Shown here: positions 21,026-30,366 of the stretch, piece after piece
Numbering within the stretch: the first letter of the stretch is position 1
How the letters are laid out: every line of letters starts with the position of its first letter
Assembly: GCA_024760905.1 (NCBI GenBank)
Contig: CM045733.1
Location: forward strand, 16,668,501-16,732,500
Reading direction: 5' to 3'
DNA: 64,000 nt
Origin: Plotosus lineatus
Lineage: Eukaryota; Chordata; Actinopteri; Siluriformes; Plotosidae
Position numbers and translations under genes: made by a program
The notes under the pieces: generated by a model
Told to the model about the DNA's origin: nothing
Databases searched by the model: none
What the model saw: the letters and a program-made list of their open reading frames with translations, nothing else

Positions 21026-21535
21026 TGCGCGCTTCTCTCTGTGTATGTGTATTTATATATTTTTATATCTCTGCATTTTTTTGAATGTTTAATTGTTATT
21101 ATACGCACTTATAGCATTGAATATGAATTTATTGATTTATACACAGAAACATGCACGTATACCCCCCAGTGCAGCTAACTGGGTTATCAAAGGTGGGCCA
21201 TGTCTCTCACTGTTTACGGTGAGAGGCATGTAAAAGAACCATTGCTGACTTTCGCAAAGAGTAAGCTGCAAAGTTGTCAGCGTGTTTCTGTCTCTTGCTC
21301 AAGGGTTGTGACAGGAAGGGCATCTGACGTAAAAAACCTCTGCCAAATCAAATGTGCGAATCCAATGATTCGCTGTGGCAACTCCTGAGAAAGGGAAAAG
21401 CTGAAAGGAAAAGAAGATTCATGTACGTATATGTCAGTGGGAGGGGACTTCATGGAATTCCGTGGTCGCGGGTGTGTGTGTATGTGTGATCTTGGTCCCA
21501 ATTAAACGTGGAAAGTGAGGGATCCCTGTAAATAT
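21026..21535. mobile_element. Remnant of Tigger-like element T1 (right half)
   Basis: Interior matching T1 (TTTGAATGTTTAATTGTTATTATACGC resembles 29.7 kb) and the terminal GTGAGGGATCCCTG at 21515-21528 followed by TA. The left half is missing. A SINE-A copy is inserted at 21162-21419. Confidence 0.75.
21162..21419 (+). repeat. SINE-A copy with RTE-type tail and target-site duplication
   Basis: Starts at CCCCCCAGTGCAGCTAACTG (head truncated) and ends in GCTGTGGCAACTCCTGAGAA, GAAAGGAAAAGAAGATT. Flanks CATGCACGTATA (21150-21161) and CATGTACGTATA (21420-21431) are a 12-bp duplication with one mismatch. Confidence 0.88.
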
Positions 21536-23693
21536 CTTCTTCTTTTCCTTTCGGCTGTTCCCTTCAGGGGTCGCCACAGCAAATGATCTGCCTCCATCTC
21601 TCCCTATCCTCTGCATCTTCTACTCTTACTCCAACGACCTTCATGTCCGCCTTCACCGCATCCATAAATCTTCTCTTTGGTCTTCCTCTGGGCCTTTTGC
21701 CTGGTAGTTCCAACCTCAGCATCCTACGACCAATATACTCACTATCCCTCCTCTGTACATGTCCAAACCATCTCAATCTAGCCTCTCTGACTTTGTCTCC
21801 AAAACATCTAACATGTGCTGTCCCTCTGATGTACTCATTTCTGATCCTATCCATCCTCGTTACTCCCAAAGAGAACCTCAACATTTTCATCTCTGCTACC
21901 TCCAACTCTGACTCCTGTCTTTTCCCCAGGGCCACTGTCTCTAAACCATACAACATTGCTGGCCTCATCACCGTCTTGTACACTTTTCCCTTCATTCTTG
22001 CCGAGACTCTCCTATCACACATCACACGGACACTTTTCTCCATCCATTCCAACCTGCCTGCACGCCGCTTCTTCACCTCTTTTCCACACTCTCCATTGCT
22101 CTGGATTGTTGAGCCTAAGTACTTAAAATCCTCCACCTTCTTTATCTCTGCCCCTTGTAACCTCAAAGTTCCTCTTGGGTCCTTGTCGTTCACACACATG
22201 TATTCTGTCTTACTAAGACTGACCTTCAATCCCCTCCTTTCCAGGGCATACCTCCACCTCTCTAGATTTTCCTCCACTTGGTCTCTGCTCTCACTACAGA
22301 TCACGATGTCATCTGCAAACATCATAGTCCATGGAGATTCTTGTCTAACCTCGTCTGTTAGCCTGTCCATCACCATAGCAAACAAGAAGGGGCTGAGAGC
22401 TGACCCTTGATGCAGTCCCACCTCCACCTTGAACTCTTCTGTCACACCGACAGCACACCTCACCACTGTCTTACATCTCTCATACATGTCCTGCACCACT
22501 CTAACATACTTCTCTGTCACTCCAGACTTCCTCATACAGTACCACAGTTCTTCTCTCGGCACCCTGTCATATGCTTTCTCCAGATCCACAAAGGCACAAT
22601 GCAGCTCCTTCTGACCTTCTCTGTACTTCTCTATTAACATCCTCAAAGCAAACACTGCATCTGTGGTGCTCTTTCTTGGCATGAAACCAAACTGTTGTTC
22701 ACAAATGCTGACCTCTGCCCTTAGTCTTGCTTCCACTATTCTTTCCCATAGCTTCATTGTATGGCTCATCAACTTTATCCCTCTGTAGTTGCCACAACTC
22801 TGTACATCTCCCTTGTTCTTAAAAATGGGCACAAGCACACTTCTCCTCCATTCCTCTGGCATCTGCTCACTTTCTAAGACCTTGTTGAATATTCTTGTCA
22901 GAAAATCTACTGCTACCTCCCCTAGACACTTCCATACCTCAACTGGTATGTCATCAGGGCCAACTGCCTTTCCACTCTTCATCCTCTTCAATGCCCTCCT
23001 CACTTCTCCCTTACTAATCTTTGCTACTTCCTGCTCCTCAACTGTCACCCCTTCGACTCTTTTTTCTCTCTCGTTTTCTTCATTCATCAGCTCTTCAAAG
23101 TACTCTTTCCAGCTTCCCAGCACACTTCTGCCATCAGTCAATACATTTCCCTCTCTGTCCTTTATCACTCTAACTTGCTGCATGTCTTTCCCATCTCTAT
23201 TTCTCTGCTGTGCTAACCTGTATAGATCATTTTCTCCCTCCTTACTGTTCAACCTATCATACAAGTCATCATACGCCCTCTGTTTGGCCTTTGACACTGC
23301 TACCTTTGCCTTACGCTGTGTCTCCCTGTACTCCTGTTTACTCTCTTCCAACATTCAAAGTCCCTACTCTCAGTCCTAGGCTCACGCATTTCCTCTTCTC
23401 TCTCTGCCTACGGACACGCCTCCCGCCTCTCCTTCTTCGACGTCTTCGACCAACAGTAGTCCAATTTCCATCAGCACCCTGTTGGTTGACAGCACTGATG
23501 GCGGTCGTTGTTAACCCGGGCCTCGACCGATCCGGTATGAATTCTGTATTGATCATTTGCATTTTTTAAATGTGGCAGAAGTTTTACGCCGGATGCCCTT
23601 CCTGTCGCAACCCTCTGCATTTATCCGGGCTTGGGACCGGCATAAAGGGGGGAGACACTGGTTCGTGCCCCCCCCCCCGCCTCATGGCTGCAT
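21536..23693 (-). mobile_element. RTE LINE with both ends and an internal deletion of the endonuclease (RTE-5)
   Basis: Both element ends are present: 3' TTC tail at 21536 and 5' leader tip CATGGCTGCAT at 23683-23693. Flanks TGAGGGATCCCTGTAAATAT (21516-21535 and 23694-23713) form a perfect 20-bp duplication. Compared with the 3.15-kb copy at 52.8 kb, about 1 kb is missing at 23345-23352, where the start of the endonuclease (GTLNVG) joins the linker before the RT (ESKQEYRETQ). The deletion can be aligned with a 2-bp overlap (GA). Confidence 0.92.
21564..23354 (-). CDS. Reverse transcriptase ORF of RTE-5
   Basis: 596 codons without a stop, the longest retroelement frame here. It runs from a charged linker (MLEESKQEYRETQRKAKVAV) through the fingers (AVGPDDIPVEVWKCLGEVAV, NYRGIKLMSHTMKLWERI), palm (AFVDLEKAYDRVPREEL, GLHQGSALSPFLFAMVMD, catalytic FADDIVI) and thumb (FKYLGSTIQSNG) to a C-terminal domain (RWFGHVQRRDSEYI, RGRPKRRFMDAV). 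No endonuclease domain because of the internal deletion. Integrity suggests recent insertion, though one short stretch after CGKEVKK looks locally frameshifted and restored. It would copy element RNA into DNA at a nicked target, but needs nicking activity from elsewhere. Confidence 0.85.
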   Translation of the reverse strand: MLEESKQEYRETQRKAKVAVSKAKQRAYDDLYDRLNSKEGENDLYRLAQQRNRDGKDMQQVRVIKDREGNVLTDGRSVLGSWKEYFEELMNEENEREKRVEGVTVEEQEVAKISKGEVRRALKRMKSGKAVGPDDIPVEVWKCLGEVAVDFLTRIFNKVLESEQMPEEWRRSVLVPIFKNKGDVQSCGNYRGIKLMSHTMKLWERIVEARLRAEVSICEQQFGFMPRKSTTDAVFALRMLIEKYREGQKELHCAFVDLEKAYDRVPREELWYCMRKSGVTEKYVRVVQDMYERCKTVVRCAVGVTEEFKVEVGLHQGSALSPFLFAMVMDRLTDEVRQESPWTMMFADDIVICSESRDQVEENLERWRYALERRGLKVSLSKTEYMCVNDKDPRGTLRLQGAEIKKVEDFKYLGSTIQSNGECGKEVKKRRAGRLEWMEKSVRVMCDRRVSARMKGKVYKTVMRPAMLYGLETVALGKRQESELEVAEMKMLRFSLGVTRMDRIRNEYIRGTAHVRCFGDKVREARLRWFGHVQRRDSEYIGRRMLRLELPGKRPRGRPKRRFMDAVKADMKVVGVRVEDAEDRERWRQIICCGDP

Positions 23694-23713
23694 TGAGGGA
23701 TCCCTGTAAATAT

Positions 23714-23916
23714 GTTTTGATAAAATTCAGTGTGATTCCACATCCTTTATCCTTGAACAAAGTATAAAATATAGGGGTGCGAGGTCAGAGCAAAATCTTT
23801 TAAGGGGTGCAGGAGTAAAAAAAAAAAAGTTTGGGAACCACTGTTTTAAACGATTGGTGCAATTCACTGTCCAAAAACTGGTATGTCCAGATTACAGCAT
23901 TCGGCTTTTTGCCTGT
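23714..23916. other. Flank between RTE-5 and the mkrn1 promoter
   Basis: Short AT-rich stretch with a poly(A) run. Nothing else seen. Confidence 0.4.
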
Positions 23917-24122
23917 CCAATATGGCGCCGCATCAGTTGACCGCGCTTTGTGACGTCACAGTGACGAGACGGTTCAGCGAATGAATAAATAATAGCGCTC
24001 GCGCCCCCTCTTGCGGAGTTTCAAAGAAGCGAATATTTGATTTCGGCTTTACGGAAATAGCCGAAGTGGGTCTCGAGTTTGCCGGAAGATCCGGGTGCTG
24101 CTGGCTATGAACATAAACAGCA
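23917..24122 (+). promoter_or_regulatory. mkrn1: GC-rich promoter of mkrn1
   Basis: CpG-rich stretch upstream of the makorin start, with no TATA box. Visible sites: a YY1-type AATATGGCGCCGC (about 23919-23931), a full cAMP-response palindrome TGACGTCA (23951-23958), and an ETS-type CCGGAAG (24082-24088). This set is typical of housekeeping promoters. The transcription start is not determined. Confidence 0.7.
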
Positions 24123-24205
24123 ATGGCGGAGGCAGCGGCGGCGGTAGCGTCAACCGCGGCTCCGGCACCAACAACGGGAGGCTGGACGAAACACGTTACT
24201 TGCAG
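24107..24205 (+). other. Upstream ORF overlapping the mkrn1 start (first part)
   Basis: An ATG 16 bases before the makorin ATG opens a +1-shifted frame of 33 codons up to the exon 1 donor. If exon 1 is spliced to exon 2, the frame continues 17 codons and stops at TGA near 34397-34399 (50 codons). Both ATGs have G at -3. It exists in the mRNA only if transcription starts upstream of 24107. Confidence 0.5.
24123..24205 (+). CDS. mkrn1: Makorin-1, coding exon 1
   Basis: Encodes the first 27 residues of makorin-1, a RING-type E3 ubiquitin ligase with several CCCH zinc fingers. The exon reads an alanine-rich MAEAAAAVASTAAPAP followed by GGWTKHVTC, the conserved lead-in to the first CCCH finger, supplying its first cysteine. 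The start ATG has a good context (G at -3 and G at +4). The donor is CAG|GTTGGT at 24206, splitting an arginine codon (AG|G) completed by exon 2. The GGWTK-VTCRYF context separates it from makorin-2. The next exon is 10.1 kb away. Confidence 0.9.
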
Positions 24206-24884
24206 GTTGGTGGTTCTTCACGAGGGGACGGGTGGGCGACAGTACGGGTTTGGACATGGCTTCACGTGTTTTTGTGTGTGGACTGGATGTTTATTCGCCG
24301 GTAATGAGCGTGAGATTGTGTGGTGAAGAACTACTAGCTTGGTCGCTGTGTTTGTTGTGGTCCCCGAGCGCGAGCAACGTTTCCAGAGTAAACAAGACCG
24401 GAACAACCTGAGGCGACAAATAAAGCCAGTGTTCCTCAAGTTTCCTGAACGGAAAAACGCTCAAAAATGTCCACTTACACGACGAATTTGACAGATAAAC
24501 GTGTTTAGAAGGTGTTATTGGGGTCGAGACCGGTGTGGTGGTCGTCCTCTGGTCCTGTGGGAGTCACTGACCCTCGCTAAGTTTAGTACAGCCTTCAGTC
24601 AGCCGCCATTATTATTACCTCAGTGGGCTTCATCAAGAAATACCAGACTGGTGGAGACTTGTTTGTTTGTTTGTTTATGTTTGTTTGTTTATATTTACCA
24701 GTAAACCTCTGATTAAACCATCTAATTATTTATCTTACACGAGTACCTTTTGAAATTATTACTCCAGCACTACTCTAATCCTGTACTTTTATGGTGGAGA
24801 TGTTAAGGGACTTCAGGGGCCCAACAGTTCCAACTAGGTGGTACTGGAACTTGAACCCATGACCTTCTGCTCAGACTCTCTGGG
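24206..24884. other. Start of mkrn1 intron 1
   Basis: GC-richer sequence just after exon 1, grading into AT-rich intron with a TTTG repeat near 24660-24690. No separate gene seen. Confidence 0.5.
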
Positions 24885-25390
24885 CTCCAAAATAAATGAA
24901 CGCCAGTCCTCACTATTTGTACATTTCAACCAGTTTTCTAAACGGGCGTCATGTTGCCATGCCTAACTTGGCCAAAATCACAAGCCTCTCTCGAGATGAT
25001 GGGTGGTTCCAGAGCCCAAGCTATAAGTTGAGGTTGAGCCTGACTATGCCTAATCGGTCGTTCTCAGGCTCCTTCCCCACCGGAGAGGTGACATTCCATG
25101 TCCTCAGAGTCAGTAACCGAGGATCAGTCCAACAGAACCCATACCTTCAGCTGCCACCCGACCCTTATAACCCCTCCCACAGGTGGTGGCTCCATGGGAG
25201 GGCGGAGCCATGTCTCCTTTTCAGGCTGAGCATTGGCTGGGCTACATGAGCAGAAGCTCAACCACCAGGTAGGTAGGTGCTCGCTCGCCTTCGAGCCCCT
25301 CCCCCCAGGCCTGGCTGGCTCCACGGTGACTTGCGTCCAGGCGAGGGGAAACTGTCCTTTAATTTGTATTTTGCATAGAGGTCTTCTCAA
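24885..25390 (+). repeat. Teleost interspersed repeat, likely LINE 3' region
   Basis: The text (CTCTCGAGATGATGGGTGGT, GAGAGGTGACATTCCATGTC, CCTCCCACAGGTGGTGGCTC, CCAGGCCTGGCTGGCTCCAC) is one I recognise as widespread in fish genomes. Which LINE family it belongs to is not certain. Non-coding as it stands. Confidence 0.5.
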
Positions 25391-25504
25391 CCGCACTTGG
25401 AGTTATGATCTTTACCCTGAAACAATTCTTCGGTGAATCATCGTAATATGCTACGGATGTCCAAAATACTTGTCTATGTTTGTTAAATATACCTCGACCA
25501 GGAG

Positions 25505-25860
25505 TCAGTCCATGGGAGCTAATTGGCTGAGCTCACACAGGAGGGAGGGACAACATACACTCACTTTGTGTCACTCTCAGTGATCGCCAGCCAATCATAT
25601 GCGACTGTGAGCTCATTTGATAGCACTTGGCCCTCCGGATGTGTTGGATCCCCCCCCCAAAAAAAAAATGTATGTACTGCAGTTCGAACAGGGATGGGCC
25701 TGTGCATACTTGCCCCCCCCCCCCCACCCCCCACCCCCCCACCCCCGATTGTTGGTAGTCATGTGATGGGAAATTCAATACTTGATGGACAGGAATTGGA
25801 TATGACTAAATTATGGGGGAAAATAGACTGGGGTTTTTTTGCCAGCCGTGGCCTGATTTT
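25505..25860 (+). repeat. Interspersed repeat E, copy 1
   Basis: Matches 36.49-36.80 kb over several blocks: tactcactttctgtgtcac-like text, GCCAGCCAATCA versus GCCAACCAATCG, GTATGTACTGCAGTTCGAAC versus GTATGAACTGCAGTTCAAAA, and GTGATGGGAAATTCAATACT near its end. C-rich runs near 25716-25745. Class unknown. Confidence 0.6.
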
Positions 25861-26920
25861 CTGAATTTTTTTTCAATAGCCTGACAAAATTTGATGTGTT
25901 TCCCAAGGTAACGTGGCACAATGTAGTCTGGGGAGACTTGGTGTGTGTGGGGGGGGAGTCGAGGACATACTCCCTGGAAAACGTTTAATTCTTGAAGTAA
26001 TTTGTTTGGCTTCTGGTGCAATCTACATCACAACTTACCAAAATAATGTGACGTTTTTAGCCTCAATTTTAGTTAAAACAGACTCAATTTTTTTTAAAGA
26101 TGATGATTTTTATTTTTGATGATTTCTATCATTCCGTGTCACGCTCTGACTTTCTTCTTCAGGCTTTTTCTTTTTGACGTGAGATTTGTTCATGTCCTTT
26201 GCCTCTTTGTGGTCGACGCGGGAGCCAGCCAGCTGCAATGAAATTGGTTGGCTGTGTAGTGCAGTGGCTGACTAGCTGCTCGCTGCTGATCAGTGGCTAC
26301 GTCAGCCAGTTTATATGGGAAGCGATAATATGCAAACGGATTTAAATCGGTGGCGGCTGGCTTTTTTCCAACGAATAAGATACTGACTATAGATCTATTG
26401 CAATACATGTCATTACCCAGAAGCCGATGAGGAAGCAGTGCACGGGCACCATGCTGGTAGTCCCGTGGAGATTGTGAATGTAGAACGCATTTTTTTCTTC
26501 TGTGTCACAGCAATTTTAAAAGCTAGGGCAAGCATGCTAAAGGACTCACCACAAAAAGGCGAGCGAAATGGTTCAGCAAGGTTTCCAGAGCGGGTTTGGC
26601 TGTGAAGATCCAGGTTTGCAGTGACCCATTTTATTATAAGCAGTGAGTGCACATGTAAATCTAATATTGTGTGTGTTTTGTTTATAGTAATGAGAAAGCT
26701 ACTCATGTGACATAATAATACTGAGAGAAGGTATATTATAACCCTTTGTGTGTGCTTCTTTTGTAGCACAACAATGTGCAGCTGTTTGATGTATTAGTAA
26801 ATAACTATTAATTTTGAAATAAGCTACCCAGTATGACCAGTAATGTCACAAGCAAAGCACAGACTGAGGGTGTGTTGTTAGCAACGAGTTGAGACCTGTG
26901 AAGTGAAGCCCCCATCTATT
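25861..26920. other. Unassigned part of mkrn1 intron 1
   Basis: No gene recognised. GC-richer text around 26215-26460 (GCCAGCCAGCTGCAATGAAA) may be an old transposon, but no ends or proteins were found. Confidence 0.4.
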
Positions 26921-27061
26921 TCTTGTACTGTGTACAATCACTTTCCGCGGTTAATAGGGACCGAGGGACAAACCCCCCCCCCCCCCCCCCCGCGCGACTG
27001 CTGATTTCCGTGAAGTAGGATCGACCCCCCCTTGACTGACATATGTATATGCATATATAAT

Positions 27062-27285
27062 ACCAATAAGATAAGATAAGATACAGCTTTATTAATCTCA
27101 CAATGGAGAAATTCACTGTTACAGGCTCTTGAGGTACTATCAGTAGGGGGTGCAAAAATAGATACAAGTACGAACATACACACATACATATATATTATAT
27201 AAGTAAATAAATAAATAGATACATAAATAGTATAAATTACTAAACAATAAAAGAAAAGAAAAGAATGGAGCAACTTTATAGATTG
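27062..27285. repeat. Probable LINE 3'-end fragment inside T1
   Basis: AAGATAAGATACAGCTTTAT with AATCTCACAATGGAGAAATT resembles the 3' end of fish LINEs of the L2/CR1 type that end in GATAAGATA-like repeats. Called from memory only. Confidence 0.4.
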
Positions 27286-27397
27286 GCCTATATGTGAATA
27301 AATACATATTCAAGGCTATAAATGCTTATAACAATTAAACATTCAAAAATAATGCATAAGATGCAAATAAAATAAATACACACACACACACAGATTA

Positions 27398-27743
27398 GGG
27401 ACAGTGGTGGTCTAGTGGTATAGGGCACTGGATCGCTGATCCAAAGGTTGGGGGTTCGAATCCCAATCTCCACAGGGTTGTCACTGTCCTCCCCAGTGCG
27501 GCTAACTGGGTTATCAAAGGCGGGCCATGTCTCTCACTGTCTATGGTGAGAGGCATGTAAAAGAACCATTGCTGACTTTCGTAAAGAGTAGGCTGCAAAG
27601 TCGTCAGCGTGTTTCTGTCCCTTGTTAAAAAGGGTTGTGACAGGAAGGGCATCCGACGTAAAAACCTCTGCCAAATCAAATATGCGAATCAGATGATTCG
27701 CTGTGGCGACTCCCGAGTAAAAGGAAAAAAGCCGAAAGGAAGA
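27398..27743 (+). repeat. SINE-A full-length copy with RTE-type tail
   Basis: Complete: head GGACAGTGGTGGTCTAGTGG with GGTTCGAATCCC as B box, body, RTE-leader-like block (GTTGTGACAGGAAGGGCATC), and RTE-type end (GATTCGCTGTGGCGACTCCC, AGCCGAAAGGAAG). Flanked on both sides by ACACACACAGAT (5' near 27381-27393, 3' near 27746-27757), a probable duplication. Confidence 0.88.
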
Positions 27744-27844
27744 CAGACACACACAGATGTGCGCGCACACTCAGATGTGCACCTCACATAAAAATATAAG
27801 TTTTGTGGGTTGTTTTTTCTTTGTTTGTTTGTTTTTGCATAATT

Positions 27845-28072
27845 TTGAGGCACCACCAAATGTAGGCACTTTTAGCAAGTGATGTATGGTGCGTGTCAGA
27901 CAGCGCGGCTTATCCGGACTTCCAATCTTTCGAGTGAGCAAGTGCGAGTTGAATATTTGTTTAGTACTCAACCTTCACTTGCTCACTTGAAATATCGGAA
28001 GTCTGGATAAGCTGTCTCACAAGCGCCATACGCCGCTTACGACAAGCGCCTACATTCGGTGGAGCGTTTCAC
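27845..28072. mobile_element. Foldback (palindromic) element, copy 1
   Basis: Two arms of about 100 bp are inverted copies of one another (GGCTTATCCGGACTTCC left, GGAAGTCTGGATAAGC right; ends near AATGTAGGC / GCCTACATT). AATT lies on both sides (27841-27844, 28073-28076), and the uninterrupted host text GCATAATTGGCC is present in T1 at 7.5 kb, giving the empty site. Confidence 0.85.
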
Positions 28073-28200
28073 AATTGGCCTTGTTTTGCAGCATTTTCCT
28101 TATTTTTCTTTAATTTTTTGATGAATATTTAAAAAAAAAAAAAAAACCCCGATGCACTAAAGCCACAGAAACTGAAGCACGAAGTAGCAAGATGTCACTG

Positions 28201-28429
28201 TACTCCTTTTCTATTCGTACTTAAAGTGCAGCGGGAGGGTTTTTTTTTTTTTTTTGGTTTTTTTTTCTCACCTTTTTGTTTTATTTCAGGAACACTTCAT
28301 TCTGCCTGGTGTTCAGTCTGCACTCGGTTGTGGTGCATGTCTCTAAGGGTCAGCTCAGTCACAAAGCTAATTTCTGAAGGTGCCTCTGCTCTGAAGACTC
28401 GGACAGTAGCCTGCATCCTTCGGCATGGA
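28201..28429. other. Unassigned part of mkrn1 intron 1
   Basis: Poly(T) run at 28240-28268 and no recognised gene. Confidence 0.4.
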
Positions 28430-28622
28430 AAGCTGTGTATTACATTTACAGCATTTGGTAGATGCTCTTATCTAGAGCGAAGTACAATTATCAATTTTTT
28501 TTTTTTTGTTATACAACTGAGAAATTGAGGGTTAAGGGCCTTGCTCAAGGGCCTGACAGTGGGAATTGAACCGCTGACCTTCGGATCACTAGCCCTTAGC
28601 CACTAAGCCACCACTGCCTGGT
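28430..28622 (-). repeat. SINE-D copy
   Basis: Minus strand: tail TTTACAGCATTTGGTAGATG and CTCTTATCTAGAGCGAAGTA, internal GGGTTAAGGGCCTTGCTCAA, reversed B box GGAATTGAACCGCTGACC, and head CACTAAGCCACCACTGCC. Confidence 0.8.
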
Positions 28623-29137
28623 ATGGGAATGTGCTGTTGTAACCATGGGTGACGCCTGGTCACCTGACCTTATTGAAGTCCACCTATAAGAGACGGTGTG
28701 CAGGTCTGTTCAGTGGCGATTGTGTGAAAAATAATCTTTCTGTCTCAGCAACTCAAGTCATTTCATCCCACGTGTTCTATTGTTCTATGCACGAAGGAGC
28801 AGTAGCCTACAATATTCTCCTATTTATTGTTAACCCGTTTGGACTGTTTCTGAAGTGATGAGACTTCAAATGTGATAAGGAGGAAAGGACATGTAAATAT
28901 GCCGGTAAATTTAAGGTGCTTGGTGTGTTTATTATCAAATAGAGAAGTCTGTGGCAGTCAGACAGACATGTGTCCTGCAATATCGCAGTCCGCAGGCGCC
29001 TGTGGTTGTGTGATACGGACATGCTAATCATTGTGCCATCATGCTACTTGACTAGTGTCCTTCATACGCCAGATTTCCATCTACGTGAATGAACATTGGT
29101 AACACCCCTTATGATATTGTATTTTTTCACAATCCCT
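28623..29137. other. Unassigned part of mkrn1 intron 1
   Basis: No gene or element recognised. Confidence 0.4.
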
Positions 29138-30300
29138 TTAATGCAGTACTTCTCAATTATTTTCTCTGGCGCCCCCTGCTAGGAAGAAAAAACATTTCAT
29201 GCCCCACGAGTGACTATAAATACAGGGATCCTTCGCTACTTCGCGCTTCAATTAATGCAGCTTCGGTGCCATCGTTTTTTTTTTTTTTTTTTTTACAAAA
29301 ATAATAATTAAATATTCATCAAATTTAAAAAATTGGAAATTACGGACAAATAGGTGGGAAGAGTTAAGGAAAATGTCACAAAAACAAGGCCAATTATGCA
29401 AAAAAAAAAAAAAACCAAACCAAAATCTCCCATCAAAACTGTACACATTGTTGCATCTGTGTGTGCGTCTGCGCAGCCATGCCCCCCTCTGCCGGAGCCT
29501 GGTGTAGTTCAGGATAATGTTTAATCATATTTCATACTTATATTTATGATCTATCTTTCTGTAGATTTTATTCCATTTCTATTTCTACTTGTTCTTCAAT
29601 TTTATTTCACTTTCACTTTCGACCTTGGACAGCTTGATATCTCCGGATGTTTGCATAACAAATGTTGGTAAGTTGGAGAGCGTCTGTATTTATATTTTAT
29701 TTACATCTTGTTATTTTTTTCAATGTTTAATTGTTATTATAAGCATTTATAGCATTGTATATGTATTTATTGATGATATATACACACATGTAAGATACGT
29801 CAGTCGGGGGTGGGGGTGATCCTACTTCGCGGATTTCGATGGTTGCGTGGGGATCTCGGTCTCAATTAACCGTGGAAAGTGAGGGATCCCTGTAGTATTA
29901 TTTGTCTATAAAATTATTAGTACACCTCTGCATAACATTGTATCTTTATGAACATTAAAAACAGAACAAAGAAAGAGATATAGTTCAACTTGCAGTCAAG
30001 AAAATCTTCATTAACATTGTTTTTAATCTGTAAGAGAAAAGATTTAAAGTGCACCAATGTGCCTGAAATTAAAAAAAAAAATTCTTTGTTCCTGTTAGAA
30101 AATTTTCTGTGTTGTTTCTTGAGGGGTTGTTGACTGCACTTCATATCATTTGCTCGTGCGAAAAACCGCTACACCATAGCGTGACAATGAGAGTGCCACT
30201 GCCAACTACTGGAGTGGAGGTGTAATTACACTTAATTCTTGTACACTATTCCAGAAAAGCATGTTCCCCATAGTCATACGCGTGTCCCCCCCCCCCCCCC
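29138..30300 (+). repeat. Interspersed repeat A, copy 1 (split by T1)
   Basis: The first part (29138-29222, CTTCTCAATTATTTTCTCTG, GTGACTATAAATA) and second part (29893-30300, GTATTATTTGTCTATAAAAT, GCGTGACAATGAGAGTGCCA, AAGCATGTTCCCC) are continuous in the copy at 60.07-60.60 kb. Class unknown; no protein. It ends in a C run. Confidence 0.75.
29223..29892 (+). mobile_element. Tigger-like element T1 with an empty site in the window
   Basis: Ends CAGGGATCCTTCGCTACTTC (left) and AAGTGAGGGATCCCTG (right), TA on both sides (29221-29222, 29893-29894), 670 bp. The uninterrupted target ACTATAAATAGTATTGTTTG is seen in repeat A at 60.15 kb, confirming TA as the duplicated target. No transposase. Confidence 0.93.
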
Positions 30301-30366
30301 TTTGCATCACACCTCACCCCTCTGGTATCATACGAGCACTACTTTAATGTGATGAACACCGAGCCG

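Larger units (their letters stand above)
26928..28200 (-). mobile_element. Tigger-like element T1 carrying three nested insertions
   Basis: The left end CTGTGTACAATCACTTTCCG and right end GCACGAAGTAGCAAGATGTC are diverged T1 ends with TA on both sides. The interior matches T1 (GATTTCCGTGAAGTAGGATC, GATGCACTAAAGCCACAG). Insertions inside: AT-rich sequence with AGATAAGATACAGCTTTATT at about 27062-27285, a SINE-A (27398-27743), and a foldback element (27845-28072). Confidence 0.78.

Noticed and set aside
24095..24304. Glycine/serine-rich protein starting before makorin
   Set aside because: It is the shifted frame over exon 1 read through the splice donor; kept only as a possible short uORF.
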